DNA from: Brucella thiophenivorans
GTDB lineage: Bacteria; Pseudomonadota; Alphaproteobacteria; Rhizobiales; Rhizobiaceae
DNA length: 64,000 nt
Assembly: GCF_002252445.1 (NCBI RefSeq)
Contig: NZ_NNRJ01000006.1
Coordinates: 1 to 64,000, forward strand
Reading direction: 5' to 3'
The translations under genes and the position numbers were made by a program. The notes below the pieces were generated by a model. It was not told the origin of the DNA. It saw only the letters and a list, made by a program, of their open reading frames with translations, and did no database searches. Shown piece after piece: positions 25,955-35,291 of this stretch (positions are counted from its first letter, which is position 1; each line of letters begins with the position of its first letter).

Positions 25955-26057
25955 TCTAGCGCATGTCTCCCAAAAGTGGGAACCGGTTTTGGGCTAAAGA
26001 CATGCGTAAAAACAGATGGGTAGAGCGAGCGCGGTGGATACGATTAAGCGCAACACG
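25955..26057. repeat. Two-hairpin palindromic element (copy 2)
   Basis: Hairpin A GCATGTCTCCCAAAA / TTTTGGGCTAAAGACATGC (25962-26005) then CGTAAAAACAGATGGG and hairpin B TAGAGCG.../...CGCTCTA (26021-26062). It aligns along its whole length with the reverse complement of the element at 54600-54700. Confidence 0.8.
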
Positions 26058-26080
26058 CTCTATTTGACGTGTTTTTACAT

Positions 26081-26113
26081 AAAGGGCTGCACACACTGTG
26101 CAGCCCTTTATTT
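26081..26113 (+). terminator. Terminator of the Omp25/Omp31-like gene
   Basis: AAAGGGCTGCACA / TGTGCAGCCCTTT, 13-bp perfect stem with a 3-nt loop, followed by ATTTT. It lies about 130 bp after the stop codon, past the inserted repeat. Confidence 0.8.
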
Positions 26114-26201
26114 TGCATCGTTTCAAGACTGAAAAAGTCAGTCACCATGTCGAACAGGGCAAACCAAACGCCAATTTTTGCGGCGATAACTCGTTGGGCT
26201 T

Positions 26202-26298
26202 CTAGAGTTTTTCCAGCAAAAGTGCGTGAGCTTTTTGCGCAGGATGATGCGACAAAACAAATACTTGGAGCGGTTGTTATGATCCAATCATTACAGGA
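26202..26298. repeat. Two-hairpin palindromic element (copy 3)
   Basis: TAGAGTTTTTCCAGCAAAAGTGCG... through GATGCGACAAAAC and a second partial hairpin aligns with the element at 45466-45569. It abuts the 3' end of the siderophore-interacting protein gene. The rest of the 346-bp gap is covered by the previous repeat and the terminator. Confidence 0.65.
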
Positions 26299-27405
26299 TC
26301 AATCATCTGGTCCGCGACGCGCGTTATCACCGTCATACCCGCGCCTCCAATAGGCAACAATCAATTGCTTATCTTTCGGTATATTACGCTCTTTGCGCAT
26401 ATAGGCTCGGATCGAGCGGAATGCTTTAAACTCGCTCGCTACCCAGACATAGATTTTCTCTTCACCTTCAGGAAAAGCGACCGCGCGAACCGCATCCTCC
26501 AAAAGCGAAGTCGTACCCGCAGCAGAGCCGTTGCGATGCAGCCATTGCAGATCCATATCCGCACGCGAGACAATGCTCTGCTCTTCGGCTTTGTTATCAA
26601 CTTCCAGACGCACAACCGCTTTTGCGCCTTCGGGAAGCTGTTCCAAAATACGCGCGATTGCGGGCAATGCCGTTTCATCACCCGCCAAGAGATACCAATT
26701 GGCATCTCCGGCTTCACCGCCACCAGGACCCGTCATACCGACAATATCACCGGGCTTGGCGCTCATTGCCCAACCAGACCCCGGCGCATCGCAATCATCG
26801 ACATGCACGACCATATCAATATCAACCCAGCCAGCATCGGCATCCATTTTACGGATTGTATAAACCCGCGCGACGATCTTGGCGTCACCCTCCGGCCAGA
26901 CAGGGCGACCATCTTCACCCATGATGGGCCAATGTGGCACAGCCAATCCCTTTTGCGGGAAAAGCAGCCGAATATGAAGGCCATGCTTGGAAAAACGATG
27001 AAGATCTTCGCCTTGAAGGCGCACCCGGCGCATATGCGGCGTCACATCGGAAACTGACAAAACCTTCATTTCGCGAAAATACGGCAGCAACCCACCGGCT
27101 GCACCATCGCCTTCCCAAACAATCCTCGGAGGCGCATCGCTTTTGTCGAGAAACTCCAAAATATGTGAAGCAATCGAAAGCTTCATATAGGCGAGACCGG
27201 TGTCGTCATCGCTGCTGACACCGACATTGACGACCTGCTGATCCCATTGAACATCAGCCTGCCCGTAAGTCGTGATCAGCCGCGCGGTGCTTTCGTCACG
27301 CTCAACATCAGCATGTTCGACAAAATGATCCAGCAGCTTGTTCACAATGCGGCCCGGATCAGTCAGCGGAATGAGAGTGCGAGCATTCAGATTGAGTTCG
27401 GACAT
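26299..27405 (-). CDS. Siderophore-interacting protein with N-terminal DUF2218 domain
   Basis: 368 residues. About 12-88 is a DUF2218 domain (PGRIVNKLLDHFVEHADVERDESTARL ... LAYMKLSIASHILEFL). About 110-365 is the SIP/ViuB ferredoxin-reductase-like module: FAD-binding part with RLLFPQKGLAVPHWP and ARVYTIRKMD (RxYTxR), then the NAD(P)H-like part GPGGGEAGDANWYLLAGDETALPAIARIL and VWVASEFKAFRSIRAYMR. Such enzymes reduce ferric siderophores in the cytoplasm to release iron. No siderophore transport genes are adjacent, so the substrate is unknown. Confidence 0.9.
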   Translation of the reverse strand: MSELNLNARTLIPLTDPGRIVNKLLDHFVEHADVERDESTARLITTYGQADVQWDQQVVNVGVSSDDDTGLAYMKLSIASHILEFLDKSDAPPRIVWEGDGAAGGLLPYFREMKVLSVSDVTPHMRRVRLQGEDLHRFSKHGLHIRLLFPQKGLAVPHWPIMGEDGRPVWPEGDAKIVARVYTIRKMDADAGWVDIDMVVHVDDCDAPGSGWAMSAKPGDIVGMTGPGGGEAGDANWYLLAGDETALPAIARILEQLPEGAKAVVRLEVDNKAEEQSIVSRADMDLQWLHRNGSAAGTTSLLEDAVRAVAFPEGEEKIYVWVASEFKAFRSIRAYMRKERNIPKDKQLIVAYWRRGYDGDNARRGPDD

Positions 27406-27485
27406 GGCTCTGCCTTCCAGTCAGGTAGATAAGTGCGCAAAGCCTTACCTGAATATAAGCTGATACTTCAAGTCATCTTTTAAAA

Positions 27486-28697
27486 TCAGATAGTTTTGAT
27501 ACCACAATAGAGCATCACTTGCAGCGCCTGCCGCCACACGTCAAATGATCCGAGAGGACCAGAATGCGCCACACCAAGACGCACCAGTTCACCGCCATGC
27601 TGCTGCTGCCAGCTGAAAAGCCGCATTTCGCTTTGCAAAGTCACAGCATTGGCAACCAGCCGCCCGCCGGGCTTCAACGCATTCCAACAGGCGTCAAGAA
27701 CGCCTTCATCGGTCACACCGCCGCCAATAAAAATCGCATCCGGGCGCGCACACCCATCAAGCGCAAGAGGTGCCTCCCCTCTAACAAGCTGCAATCCCGG
27801 CACACCCAATGCAAGCCGATTACGCTCAATCATGCCCTGTCTTTTATCATCGGCTTCAATGGCGATTGCGCAGCAGGAAGGATGTACGCGCATCCACTCA
27901 ATACCGATAGAACCGCATCCCGCGCCAACGTCCCATAAAAGCTGACGCGGCAAGGGCTGCAAACGCGCCAACGTCACCGCGCGTATATCGCGCTTGGTTA
28001 ACTGCCCATCATTTTCAAATGCATTATCCGGCAACCCGGCAACAGGCGAAAACACAAGAGCATCGGGCGAAGCAACACACTCAATCGCTAACACATTGAG
28101 ATCGGCGCAATCCTGCTGTGCAAAAGCTTCAGCAGTTTCATCCAAACGGCGCTCCAATGGTCCGCCAAGGTGCTCCAGCACGCTCAACCGGCTTTGCCCA
28201 AAGCCCTTTGCGGTAAGCATTTTTGCAACCTGATATGGCGTTGTTCCATCCCAGCTTAGAACCAGCAGCCGTTCGCCCGGCAAAATATGGGGGACGAGCA
28301 GTTCCAGCGGACGTCCATGAACGCTCAAACAGCGCACATCCTGCAAAGGCCAGCCAAGCCGTGCGCTCGCAAGTGAAAAAGACGAAGGAGAAGGCAAAAC
28401 CAGCATATCGTCGGCGGAGAACCGCCGCGCCAGCGCTGCGCCTATGCCGTAATACATCGGATCACCACTTGCCAGGACCACAACCTGCTTGCCGCGCAGA
28501 ACTTCGAGCATGGAAAAAGCTTTATCAAAAGGCGATGGCCACGCAATGCGTTCGGCCTTCACACTTGCATCCAGAAACTCCAGATGGCGTTTACCGCCAA
28601 AAATCACCTCCGCATTGGCTATTGCGCTACGCGCTGCTTCGCTAAGCTCCGCAATGCCGTTTTCACCAATACCGATAATTTTAAGCCAGCAAACCAT
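27486..28697 (-). CDS. cobL: Precorrin-6Y C5,15-methyltransferase (CbiE-CbiT fusion)
   Basis: 403 residues from MVCWLKIIGIGENGI, with AAGGAG 8 nt upstream of the ATG at 28697; the very long upstream frame is disregarded. CobL methylates C5 and C15 and decarboxylates the ring. N-terminal CbiE-type tetrapyrrole methylase (about 1-200; GKRHLEFLD, VVLASGDPMYYGIG) is followed by a CbiT-type SAM methyltransferase (about 215-400; LLWDVGAGCGSIGIEWMR, FIGGGVTDEG). Divergent from cobG; the two probably share the 70-bp promoter region. Confidence 0.95.
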   Translation of the reverse strand: MVCWLKIIGIGENGIAELSEAARSAIANAEVIFGGKRHLEFLDASVKAERIAWPSPFDKAFSMLEVLRGKQVVVLASGDPMYYGIGAALARRFSADDMLVLPSPSSFSLASARLGWPLQDVRCLSVHGRPLELLVPHILPGERLLVLSWDGTTPYQVAKMLTAKGFGQSRLSVLEHLGGPLERRLDETAEAFAQQDCADLNVLAIECVASPDALVFSPVAGLPDNAFENDGQLTKRDIRAVTLARLQPLPRQLLWDVGAGCGSIGIEWMRVHPSCCAIAIEADDKRQGMIERNRLALGVPGLQLVRGEAPLALDGCARPDAIFIGGGVTDEGVLDACWNALKPGGRLVANAVTLQSEMRLFSWQQQHGGELVRLGVAHSGPLGSFDVWRQALQVMLYCGIKTI

Positions 28698-28770
28698 TGA
28701 TTGCGCTCCTTTGAATTGTTGGTAAGGCGCGGGATTGGCATGTGCAAGCATGAAGGCGTATAAGACCATC

Positions 28771-30060
28771 ATGTTAAGCCAGCAAACTGCCACAACCCTG
28801 CCTATTCGAGCCGACAGGCGCAATGCCTGCCCCGGCCTCTCGCGCATGGTTATGGCCAAGGACGGTGCAATCGCACGCGTGAAACTGGCGTTAGGACGGC
28901 TCAGGACACCGGAAGCGCACGCATTGGCTGACATCGCGACAGCGTTCGGCAATGGCTCGATCGAGCTTTCGATTCGCTCCAATGTGCAGATACGCGGCAT
29001 CGACCCCACCAACTGGGACGAAGCAATAGCAGCACTTTATGAAGCTGGATTTGGTGCCGATAATCCATCAGCCGATGACATTCGCAATGTGATGGTGAGC
29101 CCGACCGCATCCATCAATACGACCAGCCTCGCAACCTCGCTGCTGGAGATGCTTGAGACCACGCCAAAATATCACACGCTTTCGCCCAAATTTTCGTTCC
29201 AGATTGATGGTGGGGAAGACTGCGCCATGATCGAACATTCGGGTGATATATGGCTTTCAGCGATGGATAGCAGCACGCATTATGCCTTTGGTCTGGCATC
29301 GTCACCCGGTGCAGATGCAATCGGTATGGTTGAGCAGCCCCAAGCGCTTACGCTGATAAAAGCCTTGCTGGATACGTTTCAGGCTCATGCACAAAATGGC
29401 ATAGCGCGGATAAAACATCTTTTTGAAATCATGTCTCAGCAACAATTCCTGCAAGAATTGCCCGTCACATTTGCACCCGCACCAGACTGGAAACGAAAGC
29501 CGCCAAAACCCTTTTCATGGCTCGGCACCCATGCGCAAAATGATGAGCAGTTTTATATCGGGGCAATACCATTTCTCGGACGTTTGCAATCCGTGCAATT
29601 GCACGAACTAGCTAAGATTGCGGATGATGCAAATGGCGGCGAAATTCGTCTCACGCCCTGGCAAAGCATTATTCTGCCAAACATCGAAGATGCAGACCGC
29701 GACAACGTCACAGCCGCACTAAAAACGCTTGGCCTAGCTACCTCAAGTGAACAACCACAAGCGCGCCTTCGGGCCTGTTCGGGCTCGCGCGGCTGCGCTT
29801 CCGCTCTTGCAGACACATTAGCCGATGCAAAACAGCTCTCAGCAAAACTTATTGCGGGTCAGAATCAGGTTCATATTACGGGATGCTCAAAGTCCTGCGC
29901 TGCCCTTTCACCCCTTCCGCATACGCTTTTAGCGCGTTCAGACGCGCATTATGACCTCTTTTCGCAAGACAAAGCTGGACCATCGCGTTTCGGACAGCTA
30001 TTGGCCTCAAACATCACCATTGATGAGGCCGCAAAGCTTCTGAATGCCCAAAATTTATAA
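28771..30060 (+). CDS. cobG: Precorrin-3B synthase
   Basis: 429 residues from MLSQQTATTLPIRADRRN; ATG 28750 or TTG 28735 are alternatives, as no start has a strong ribosome-binding site. CobG is an oxygen-dependent Fe-S monooxygenase-like protein of the sulfite/nitrite reductase family that makes precorrin-3B. Two nitrite/sulfite reductase ferredoxin-like halves are visible, with the cluster cysteines in RACSGSRGCASA and HITGCSKSCAALS. Its presence marks the aerobic corrin pathway. First gene of cobGHIJ. Confidence 0.93.
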   Translation: MLSQQTATTLPIRADRRNACPGLSRMVMAKDGAIARVKLALGRLRTPEAHALADIATAFGNGSIELSIRSNVQIRGIDPTNWDEAIAALYEAGFGADNPSADDIRNVMVSPTASINTTSLATSLLEMLETTPKYHTLSPKFSFQIDGGEDCAMIEHSGDIWLSAMDSSTHYAFGLASSPGADAIGMVEQPQALTLIKALLDTFQAHAQNGIARIKHLFEIMSQQQFLQELPVTFAPAPDWKRKPPKPFSWLGTHAQNDEQFYIGAIPFLGRLQSVQLHELAKIADDANGGEIRLTPWQSIILPNIEDADRDNVTAALKTLGLATSSEQPQARLRACSGSRGCASALADTLADAKQLSAKLIAGQNQVHITGCSKSCAALSPLPHTLLARSDAHYDLFSQDKAGPSRFGQLLASNITIDEAAKLLNAQNL

Positions 30061-30071
30061 GAGCGGACGCC

Positions 30072-30698
30072 ATGACAGAGTATATCCGCGACGGACAGGC
30101 CATCTATGACCGCTCCTTCGCCATCATCCGCGCTGAAGCCGATCTAAGCCACATTCCTGCCGATCTTGAAAAACTTGCAGTGCGCGTCGCCCATGCATCC
30201 GGCATGGTCGATATTGTCGACGACATCGTATTTTCAGAAAATGCAGGGAGCGCCGGTCGCAACGCCCTTATTGCTGGCGCACCTATCCTCTGCGATGCGC
30301 GCATGGTAGCCGAAGGCATCACGCGTTCGCGCCTTCCCGCCAATAACGAAGTTATCTGCACGCTGAACGATCCATCCATCCCGGACCTCGCTAAAAAAAT
30401 CGGCAATACGCGCTCTGCAGCAGCGCTCGACCTCTGGCTCCCTCACCTTGAAGGCAGCGTCGTTGCCATCGGAAATGCACCGACCGCCCTCTTCCGCCTG
30501 TTTGAACTCCTCGAAAATGGTGCGCCAAAGCCAGCACTTATCATAGGCATGCCGGTTGGTTTCGTGGGGGCTACTGAATCGAAAGACGAACTGGCCCTCA
30601 ATAAATATGACGTGCCTTTCGTCATTGTGCGCGGTCGCCGTGGCGGCAGCGCAATGACCGCAGCAGCCGTCAATGCACTTGCTTCGGAGCGCGAATAA
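30072..30698 (+). CDS. cobH: Precorrin-8X methylmutase
   Basis: 208 residues. CobH moves the C11 methyl to C12, giving hydrogenobyrinate. The catalytic histidine lies in [17 protein letters not shown], and the family segments [36 protein letters not shown] and [13 protein letters not shown] are complete. The gene is 11 bp after cobG and overlaps cobI by a single base (stop TAATG), so translation is coupled. Confidence 0.96.
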   Translation: MTEYIRDGQAIYDRSFAIIRAEADLSHIPADLEKLAVRVAHASGMVDIVDDIVFSENAGSAGRNALIAGAPILCDARMVAEGITRSRLPANNEVICTLNDPSIPDLAKKIGNTRSAAALDLWLPHLEGSVVAIGNAPTALFRLFELLENGAPKPALIIGMPVGFVGATESKDELALNKYDVPFVIVRGRRGGSAMTAAAVNALASERE

Positions 30699-31432
30699 TG
30701 TCCCCCAAAGGCAAGCTTTACGGTCTGGGTGTAGGTCCCGGCGATCCTGAACTCATCACGCTTAAAGCGCTTCGACTGCTCAAATCCGCCCCGGTTGTTG
30801 CCTATCACGCGGCCAAGGGCAAAAAAGGCAATGCGCTCACCATTGTCGAAAATTATTTGTCACCTCAACAAATAATGGTGCCGCTCATCTACCCAGTAAC
30901 GACAGAAAAACTGCCCGCACATCTCGATTACGAAGAGATCGTCAGCGATTTCTACAGCGAGATCACTGCGACAATCGCCAGCCACCTTGATGCAGGCCGT
31001 GATGTAGCGGTAATCGCTGAAGGCGACCCGTTTTTCTATGGCTCGTTCATGTATATCCACGACCGCCTTGCCGGAAAATACGAAACGGAAGTCGTGCCGG
31101 GCGTCTGCTCTGTTCTGGGCGCAGCCGCAGTACTTGGCGCACCACTGGTCTATCGCAACCAGACACTTTCAGTCCTTTCCGGCGTCATGAGCGCGGAAGA
31201 GCTCAAATCCCGTCTTAAAGACACCGAAGCCGCAGCCATCATGAAGCTTGGCAAGAATCTCGACAAGGTTCGCGATGTTCTGACCGAGCTTGGCCTGATG
31301 GATCGTGCACTTTATATTGAGCGGGCAACTATGCAGAACCAGCGTATCGCGCCATTGGCAGATGTCAGCGGCAGCGATTCTCCTTATTTTTCGCTCATTC
31401 TGGTTCCGGGCAACAAATGGAACAGCGCATGA
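30698..31432 (+). CDS. cobI: Precorrin-2 C20-methyltransferase
   Basis: 244 residues. Tetrapyrrole methylase fold: [21 protein letters not shown]-terminus, [34 protein letters not shown]. It uses SAM to make precorrin-3A from precorrin-2. Overlaps cobH by one base and cobJ by 4 bases (ATGA). Confidence 0.96.
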   Translation: MSPKGKLYGLGVGPGDPELITLKALRLLKSAPVVAYHAAKGKKGNALTIVENYLSPQQIMVPLIYPVTTEKLPAHLDYEEIVSDFYSEITATIASHLDAGRDVAVIAEGDPFFYGSFMYIHDRLAGKYETEVVPGVCSVLGAAAVLGAPLVYRNQTLSVLSGVMSAEELKSRLKDTEAAAIMKLGKNLDKVRDVLTELGLMDRALYIERATMQNQRIAPLADVSGSDSPYFSLILVPGNKWNSA

Positions 31433-33114
31433 CAGCGGCCATTCTCGTCCTTGGCGAAGCAGCAATTATAACCGCGCGTCGTGTGCAATCGGCGCTTGGG
31501 AATGCGGAAGTTCTGGGACTGGAAAACCGTGTTACAAGCGCTGACAATAGCTTCGCATACTTTGGCGACATGATACGCGCGCTCTATGAAGAAGGTCGGC
31601 CCATCATCGCCTTGTGTGCTTCAGGCATCATCATTCGCGCATTAGCCCCACTTCTGGAAAATAAACGCATAGAACCGCCCGTTCTCGCCGTGGCAGAGGA
31701 TGGCAGTGCGGTCGTGCCGCTGCTTGGTGGGCTTTCTGGCGTGAACGATCTGGCGCGCACAATCGCTGAAGCGCTTGCAGTTTCCCCCGCTATCACCACG
31801 ACGGGCGAATTGCGCTTTGGCATCAATCTATTGCATCCGCCTGAAGAATATAAGCTTGCTAATCCAGACGCAGCAAAGACTTTCATGTCTGATCTGCTCT
31901 CCGGTAAAACCCTGCGCCTGAACGGAAGCTTCCGCTGGCTTTCAAGCTCAAAACTGCCATTCTCCGACGACGGACAATTGACGATCAGCATCACGCCAGA
32001 AACGCGTGAAGCGCAGCCCAATGAGTTGATTTACCATCCACGCGTCATTGCAGTTGCAATCAAGCGCGTCAGTGAAAACCTCGCAAAATCTATCGAGCAA
32101 GCTCTTGATAGCGCTGGCTTATCAAAAGATTCGCTGGCTCTCCTTTTAGCGTACGAGAAAGATTGCACTTCGTGTGAGATTAATAAGGCAGCGCAACTGC
32201 TCAAAACTCCTTTGCGTTTTGTTTCAGGCACCGATGATCTGACAACTCCATCAGTCGAAAACCCGTTGCGCCTGATCAAATCCGAACCCTTGACGCTCGC
32301 AGTTGCACCGACACCCGCCGATGTGCTTTTCATCGGACGCAAGCGCGGCAAGTTGAGCGTCGTTGGCCTTGGCCCCGGTTCACGCGATTTGATGACACCC
32401 GCCGTTCAGCGCGATCTGGAACAAGCGGAATATGTGCTGGGCTATGAAACCTATGTGCGCATGGCTGGCCCGTTCCGTGGCGATCAGATCATCCATATGA
32501 CGGATAATCGCGAGGAAATGCAGCGCGCACGCCATGCATTCGAATTGGCTGCTTCAGGCCGCAATGTGGTTATGGTTTCGTCGGGCGATCCAGGTGTGTT
32601 TGCAATGGCAGCAGCGGTCGTCGAAGCACTGCATGAATCAGATAAACCTGCTTGGCACGGCGTTGAACTCATCATTCAGCCGGGCATTTCAGCAGCCATG
32701 GCTGCGGCGTCACGCATCGGCGCACCGCTTGGACATGATTTCTGCATCATCTCGCTTTCCGATAATCTGAAAACATGGGATGTGATCGAAAAACGGCTTG
32801 AGCTCGCTGCCCAAGCCGATCTTGCCATGGCCTTCTACAATCCCATTTCCAAAGCCCGTCCACATCAATTGGGTCGTGCGCTGCAAATTCTGCGCCAATA
32901 TCGTGATGCGGAAACGCCGGTCGTGCTTGGTCGCGACATTGGAAGAGCAGCAGAAACCACCCGCGTTGTCACGTTAGGCGAGCTCACACCAGAAGATGTC
33001 GATATGCGCACTGTGGTGATTATTGGATCATCGCATACAAGGCGATTTCCACGCGTACAAGGCGGTGAATGGGTTTACACGCCACGCTGGTATGGCGAAA
33101 AGCCAGACAAATAG
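31429..33114 (+). CDS. cobJ: CbiG-like / precorrin-3B C17-methyltransferase fusion
   Basis: 561 residues from the ATG at 31429, which overlaps the cobI stop. Residues about 1-300 look like a complete CbiG: the N-domain with [20 protein letters not shown], a middle part with [17 protein letters not shown], and a CbiG_C/CobE-like part about 205-290 ([20 protein letters not shown]). Residues about 309-561 are the CobJ methylase that contracts the ring ([44 protein letters not shown]). The CbiG loop usually reading GHxGGAN is GGLSGVN here (100-106), without the histidine. Ends operon cobGHIJ at a terminator. Confidence 0.93.
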   Translation: MTAAILVLGEAAIITARRVQSALGNAEVLGLENRVTSADNSFAYFGDMIRALYEEGRPIIALCASGIIIRALAPLLENKRIEPPVLAVAEDGSAVVPLLGGLSGVNDLARTIAEALAVSPAITTTGELRFGINLLHPPEEYKLANPDAAKTFMSDLLSGKTLRLNGSFRWLSSSKLPFSDDGQLTISITPETREAQPNELIYHPRVIAVAIKRVSENLAKSIEQALDSAGLSKDSLALLLAYEKDCTSCEINKAAQLLKTPLRFVSGTDDLTTPSVENPLRLIKSEPLTLAVAPTPADVLFIGRKRGKLSVVGLGPGSRDLMTPAVQRDLEQAEYVLGYETYVRMAGPFRGDQIIHMTDNREEMQRARHAFELAASGRNVVMVSSGDPGVFAMAAAVVEALHESDKPAWHGVELIIQPGISAAMAAASRIGAPLGHDFCIISLSDNLKTWDVIEKRLELAAQADLAMAFYNPISKARPHQLGRALQILRQYRDAETPVVLGRDIGRAAETTRVVTLGELTPEDVDMRTVVIIGSSHTRRFPRVQGGEWVYTPRWYGEKPDK

Positions 33115-33121
33115 AGAAAGC

Positions 33122-33149
33122 AAAAAGGCAGGGATTTCCCTGCCTTTTT
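33122..33149. terminator. Bidirectional terminator after cobJ
   Basis: AAAAAGGCAGGG / CCCTGCCTTTTT with a 4-nt loop; it can end cobGHIJ on the plus strand and the lipoprotein gene on the minus strand. Confidence 0.85.
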
Positions 33150-33173
33150 AATGCATTAAGCGATTTTATTGAA

Positions 33174-33626
33174 TCACTTCTTTTTCGACTTCTTTGGTGC
33201 AGGCGCAGCCGATGCTGCCTGAGCAGCAGCAGCCTCTGCTGCAACCTGATCCGCGCTCTTTGGCGACGTATCGATGACCGAGCGAACAGAACCATTGGCG
33301 GAAACCTGACAAACTGCCGTACGCAGATCGACCTTCAGATCAACATCCGTGCCGCCGCCTGCACCGGGACGCGAATTAACCGCGCTGATGACGCGCTCTG
33401 GCAGGAAGTACTTGTTCGCAGCAGCCGTGATGCAAGGTTGCGCGAGTGACGAATCAACCGTCGATGTCGGTATAAAACGCGGCAGAGAAATCGTCGGGGC
33501 CGTCACAGGCGCCTCGGACTTGCCGGGAACCGTTGCGTTCTGCGTCGTTGTTGTACAAGCTGCAGCCAGTGGAGCCAACATCGCGATAACAAGGAAACGG
33601 GCTCCGGTGCGGGCGCGTCCGTACAT
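33174..33626 (-). CDS. Lipoprotein of unknown function with Ala/Lys-rich tail
   Basis: 150 residues from MYGRARTGARFLV; an ATG four codons upstream is possible. Signal peptide ends in lipobox APLAAAC. A central region (about 45-110) has two conserved-looking cysteines (AQPCITAAANKYF and TAVCQVSANGSV), fitting a small disulfide-linked domain. The C-terminal 35 residues are low-complexity Ala then KKSKKK. No family recognised. It is probably not part of the cobalamin pathway. Confidence 0.7.
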   Translation of the reverse strand: MYGRARTGARFLVIAMLAPLAAACTTTTQNATVPGKSEAPVTAPTISLPRFIPTSTVDSSLAQPCITAAANKYFLPERVISAVNSRPGAGGGTDVDLKVDLRTAVCQVSANGSVRSVIDTSPKSADQVAAEAAAAQAASAAPAPKKSKKK

Positions 33627-33753
33627 GATCAACCTCATAGGATTTGCTGAATAGCTAAAAATTTAATTTTGATAACTATTCGCTTTTAGCCGATTGTCGA
33701 GTGGCAGGAAGGCCACATTGCCTGTTTTTCGTTGAGCATCCCCAACAGCGTGT

Positions 33754-34629
33754 TCATTGTTTCGTGAATATCCAGTTCAGCATCTCGCGCCAGTCGCTCA
33801 TGCGAATGGGCGTACCGTGGTTGCCGCTTTCAAAACGACGAAACTGAACGGGATAGCCCGGCGCGCGTTTGGCAATATCGCGATAAAACGCTTCCTGCTT
33901 ATCAATGGCGAAGATCGGATCACGACTGCCATGGTTGAAAAATACCGGAACACGCTTTTTGAAGGCAGGCGATTTGAAAAAGTTCTCGTCCCACAATGAT
34001 CCCAAAAGAATAATACCGGCAAGCTGATTCCCGGCTTTTTCGTTAGACGCTATGCGCCAGCAAAGCGCCCCGCCCTGCGATCCGCAGGCAAGGATAAGCG
34101 GTGCAGATGGCGATGTTGCTTTTGCAGCTTCAATCAGCCCAGCGATCTGCGCTTCGCCCGTTGCAGCAAAATCCTTAAAATCCGGCGTGAGATAAAGCCC
34201 ACCGTTCAGAGCTGCCAGATTTTTGACGCGGTTGAAATTGCCGCCGAAGGTGAAATCATTCATGCCTTGCAGACGGTTGCCACCGCGCCCATGCAGGTAG
34301 ATGACGATAAACGATGCGCCTTCGCGCTTGCCCGCCGCCATAGCCTTGACCGGACCTGCCGCAGTCTGAAACGTGACATCCTTTTGATATGCACGTGCTT
34401 TCAGAGAAACATAGGCATCCTTGACGCGCTTTTCCGGCACGGCATCGCGACCGTTAATGTCACGCATTTCGTTGTAATCAATGACTTTGTAATTGCCGTT
34501 GTCAGTGCTGCTTAAAACAGACGGATAGGCAAAGTAACTATCCTTGAACGGCGGAAGCGGTCCTTGCGCGAAGGCAGACGTGACAAAGGACAATAACAGC
34601 CCCGCACATAATCCAGCCCGTTTACGCAT
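33754..34629 (-). CDS. Secreted alpha/beta hydrolase of unknown substrate
   Basis: 291 residues from MRKRAGLCAG, with GGGAGGC just upstream. Signal peptide ends SAFAQ. Hydrolase landmarks: VIYLHGRGGNR, nucleophile CGSQGGALCWR, acid in FNHGSRDPIF and His in ESGNHGTPI. The stop-to-start distance to the upstream cobR is 20 bp, so both may be co-transcribed. The role in this locus is unknown. Confidence 0.82.
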   Translation of the reverse strand: MRKRAGLCAGLLLSFVTSAFAQGPLPPFKDSYFAYPSVLSSTDNGNYKVIDYNEMRDINGRDAVPEKRVKDAYVSLKARAYQKDVTFQTAAGPVKAMAAGKREGASFIVIYLHGRGGNRLQGMNDFTFGGNFNRVKNLAALNGGLYLTPDFKDFAATGEAQIAGLIEAAKATSPSAPLILACGSQGGALCWRIASNEKAGNQLAGIILLGSLWDENFFKSPAFKKRVPVFFNHGSRDPIFAIDKQEAFYRDIAKRAPGYPVQFRRFESGNHGTPIRMSDWREMLNWIFTKQ

Positions 34630-34649
34630 TGTGCCTCCCAAAATCACAT

Positions 34650-35183
34650 TCAAAGCTCAAGCTTATGATAACGGCGATTGAGATAAATCAGCGCCTCTTC
34701 ATCGCTATTGGAGCGCAGGCCCACCACTTCGCCAAACAGCACATGATGGGTTGAATGATCCTGCACGCTCACCACCCGGCAATCAAATACCGCCAACGCG
34801 CCTTTAAGCGTCGGGGCGCCGGTTGCGAGCATGTCCCAATCGGCCAGCTCAAAACGTTCATCCTGTGTCATACCGATCCGGCCTGAAAACGCATCGGCAA
34901 GCTGCTGATGGGGTCCGGCCAGTGTGTTAACCGCAAACACTGCATTTTTAATAAAAAGCTGATTGTCTGGATGGGCTTTTTGCAAACAAATCAGAACTGT
35001 TGGCGGATTATCAGACACCGAACAGGATGCCGTCAGAGTAAGCCCGCGTCTTCCCGCAGTACCGGCAGTCGTTACAAGTTGCACCGCACCGGCATAATGG
35101 CTCATCGCATCGCGATAACTCTTCGGTGCAACCGGCAAAGTATTTGGGGGAATATTCTTATCAATTTGCACGTAACCAAGCAT
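34650..35183 (-). CDS. cobR: Flavin-reductase-family protein, probable co(II)rrin reductase CobR
   Basis: 177 residues. The flavin reductase fold is clear: YAGAVQLVTTAGTAGRRGLTLTASCSVSDNPPTVLICL and AVFAVNTLAGPHQQLADAFS. A CobR of this family, reducing cob(II)yrinate a,c-diamide so it can be adenosylated by CobO, was characterised from Brucella melitensis. Position inside the cob locus of a Brucella-like genome makes that identity likely, but HpaC/RutF-type reductases look similar and sequence alone does not settle it. Confidence 0.72.
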   Translation of the reverse strand: MLGYVQIDKNIPPNTLPVAPKSYRDAMSHYAGAVQLVTTAGTAGRRGLTLTASCSVSDNPPTVLICLQKAHPDNQLFIKNAVFAVNTLAGPHQQLADAFSGRIGMTQDERFELADWDMLATGAPTLKGALAVFDCRVVSVQDHSTHHVLFGEVVGLRSNSDEEALIYLNRRYHKLEL

Positions 35184-35291
35184 CCGTATTGTCTGTCAGG
35201 CTTCCGCAGAACAATCTCTGTTTGCCTGTATACATATACGGGCATTGCACAAAGGCGAGGAAACCGCTACCCACTTTTCGTTGAATTATCC

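Noticed and set aside
26069-26353. 94-codon plus-strand frame
   Set aside because: It covers a terminator and repeat DNA, and runs into the end of the siderophore-interacting protein gene.
34908-35291. Upstream part of the 519-codon frame before the substrate-binding protein
   Set aside because: It is antisense to cobR and lacks a start signal; the signal peptide begins much later.
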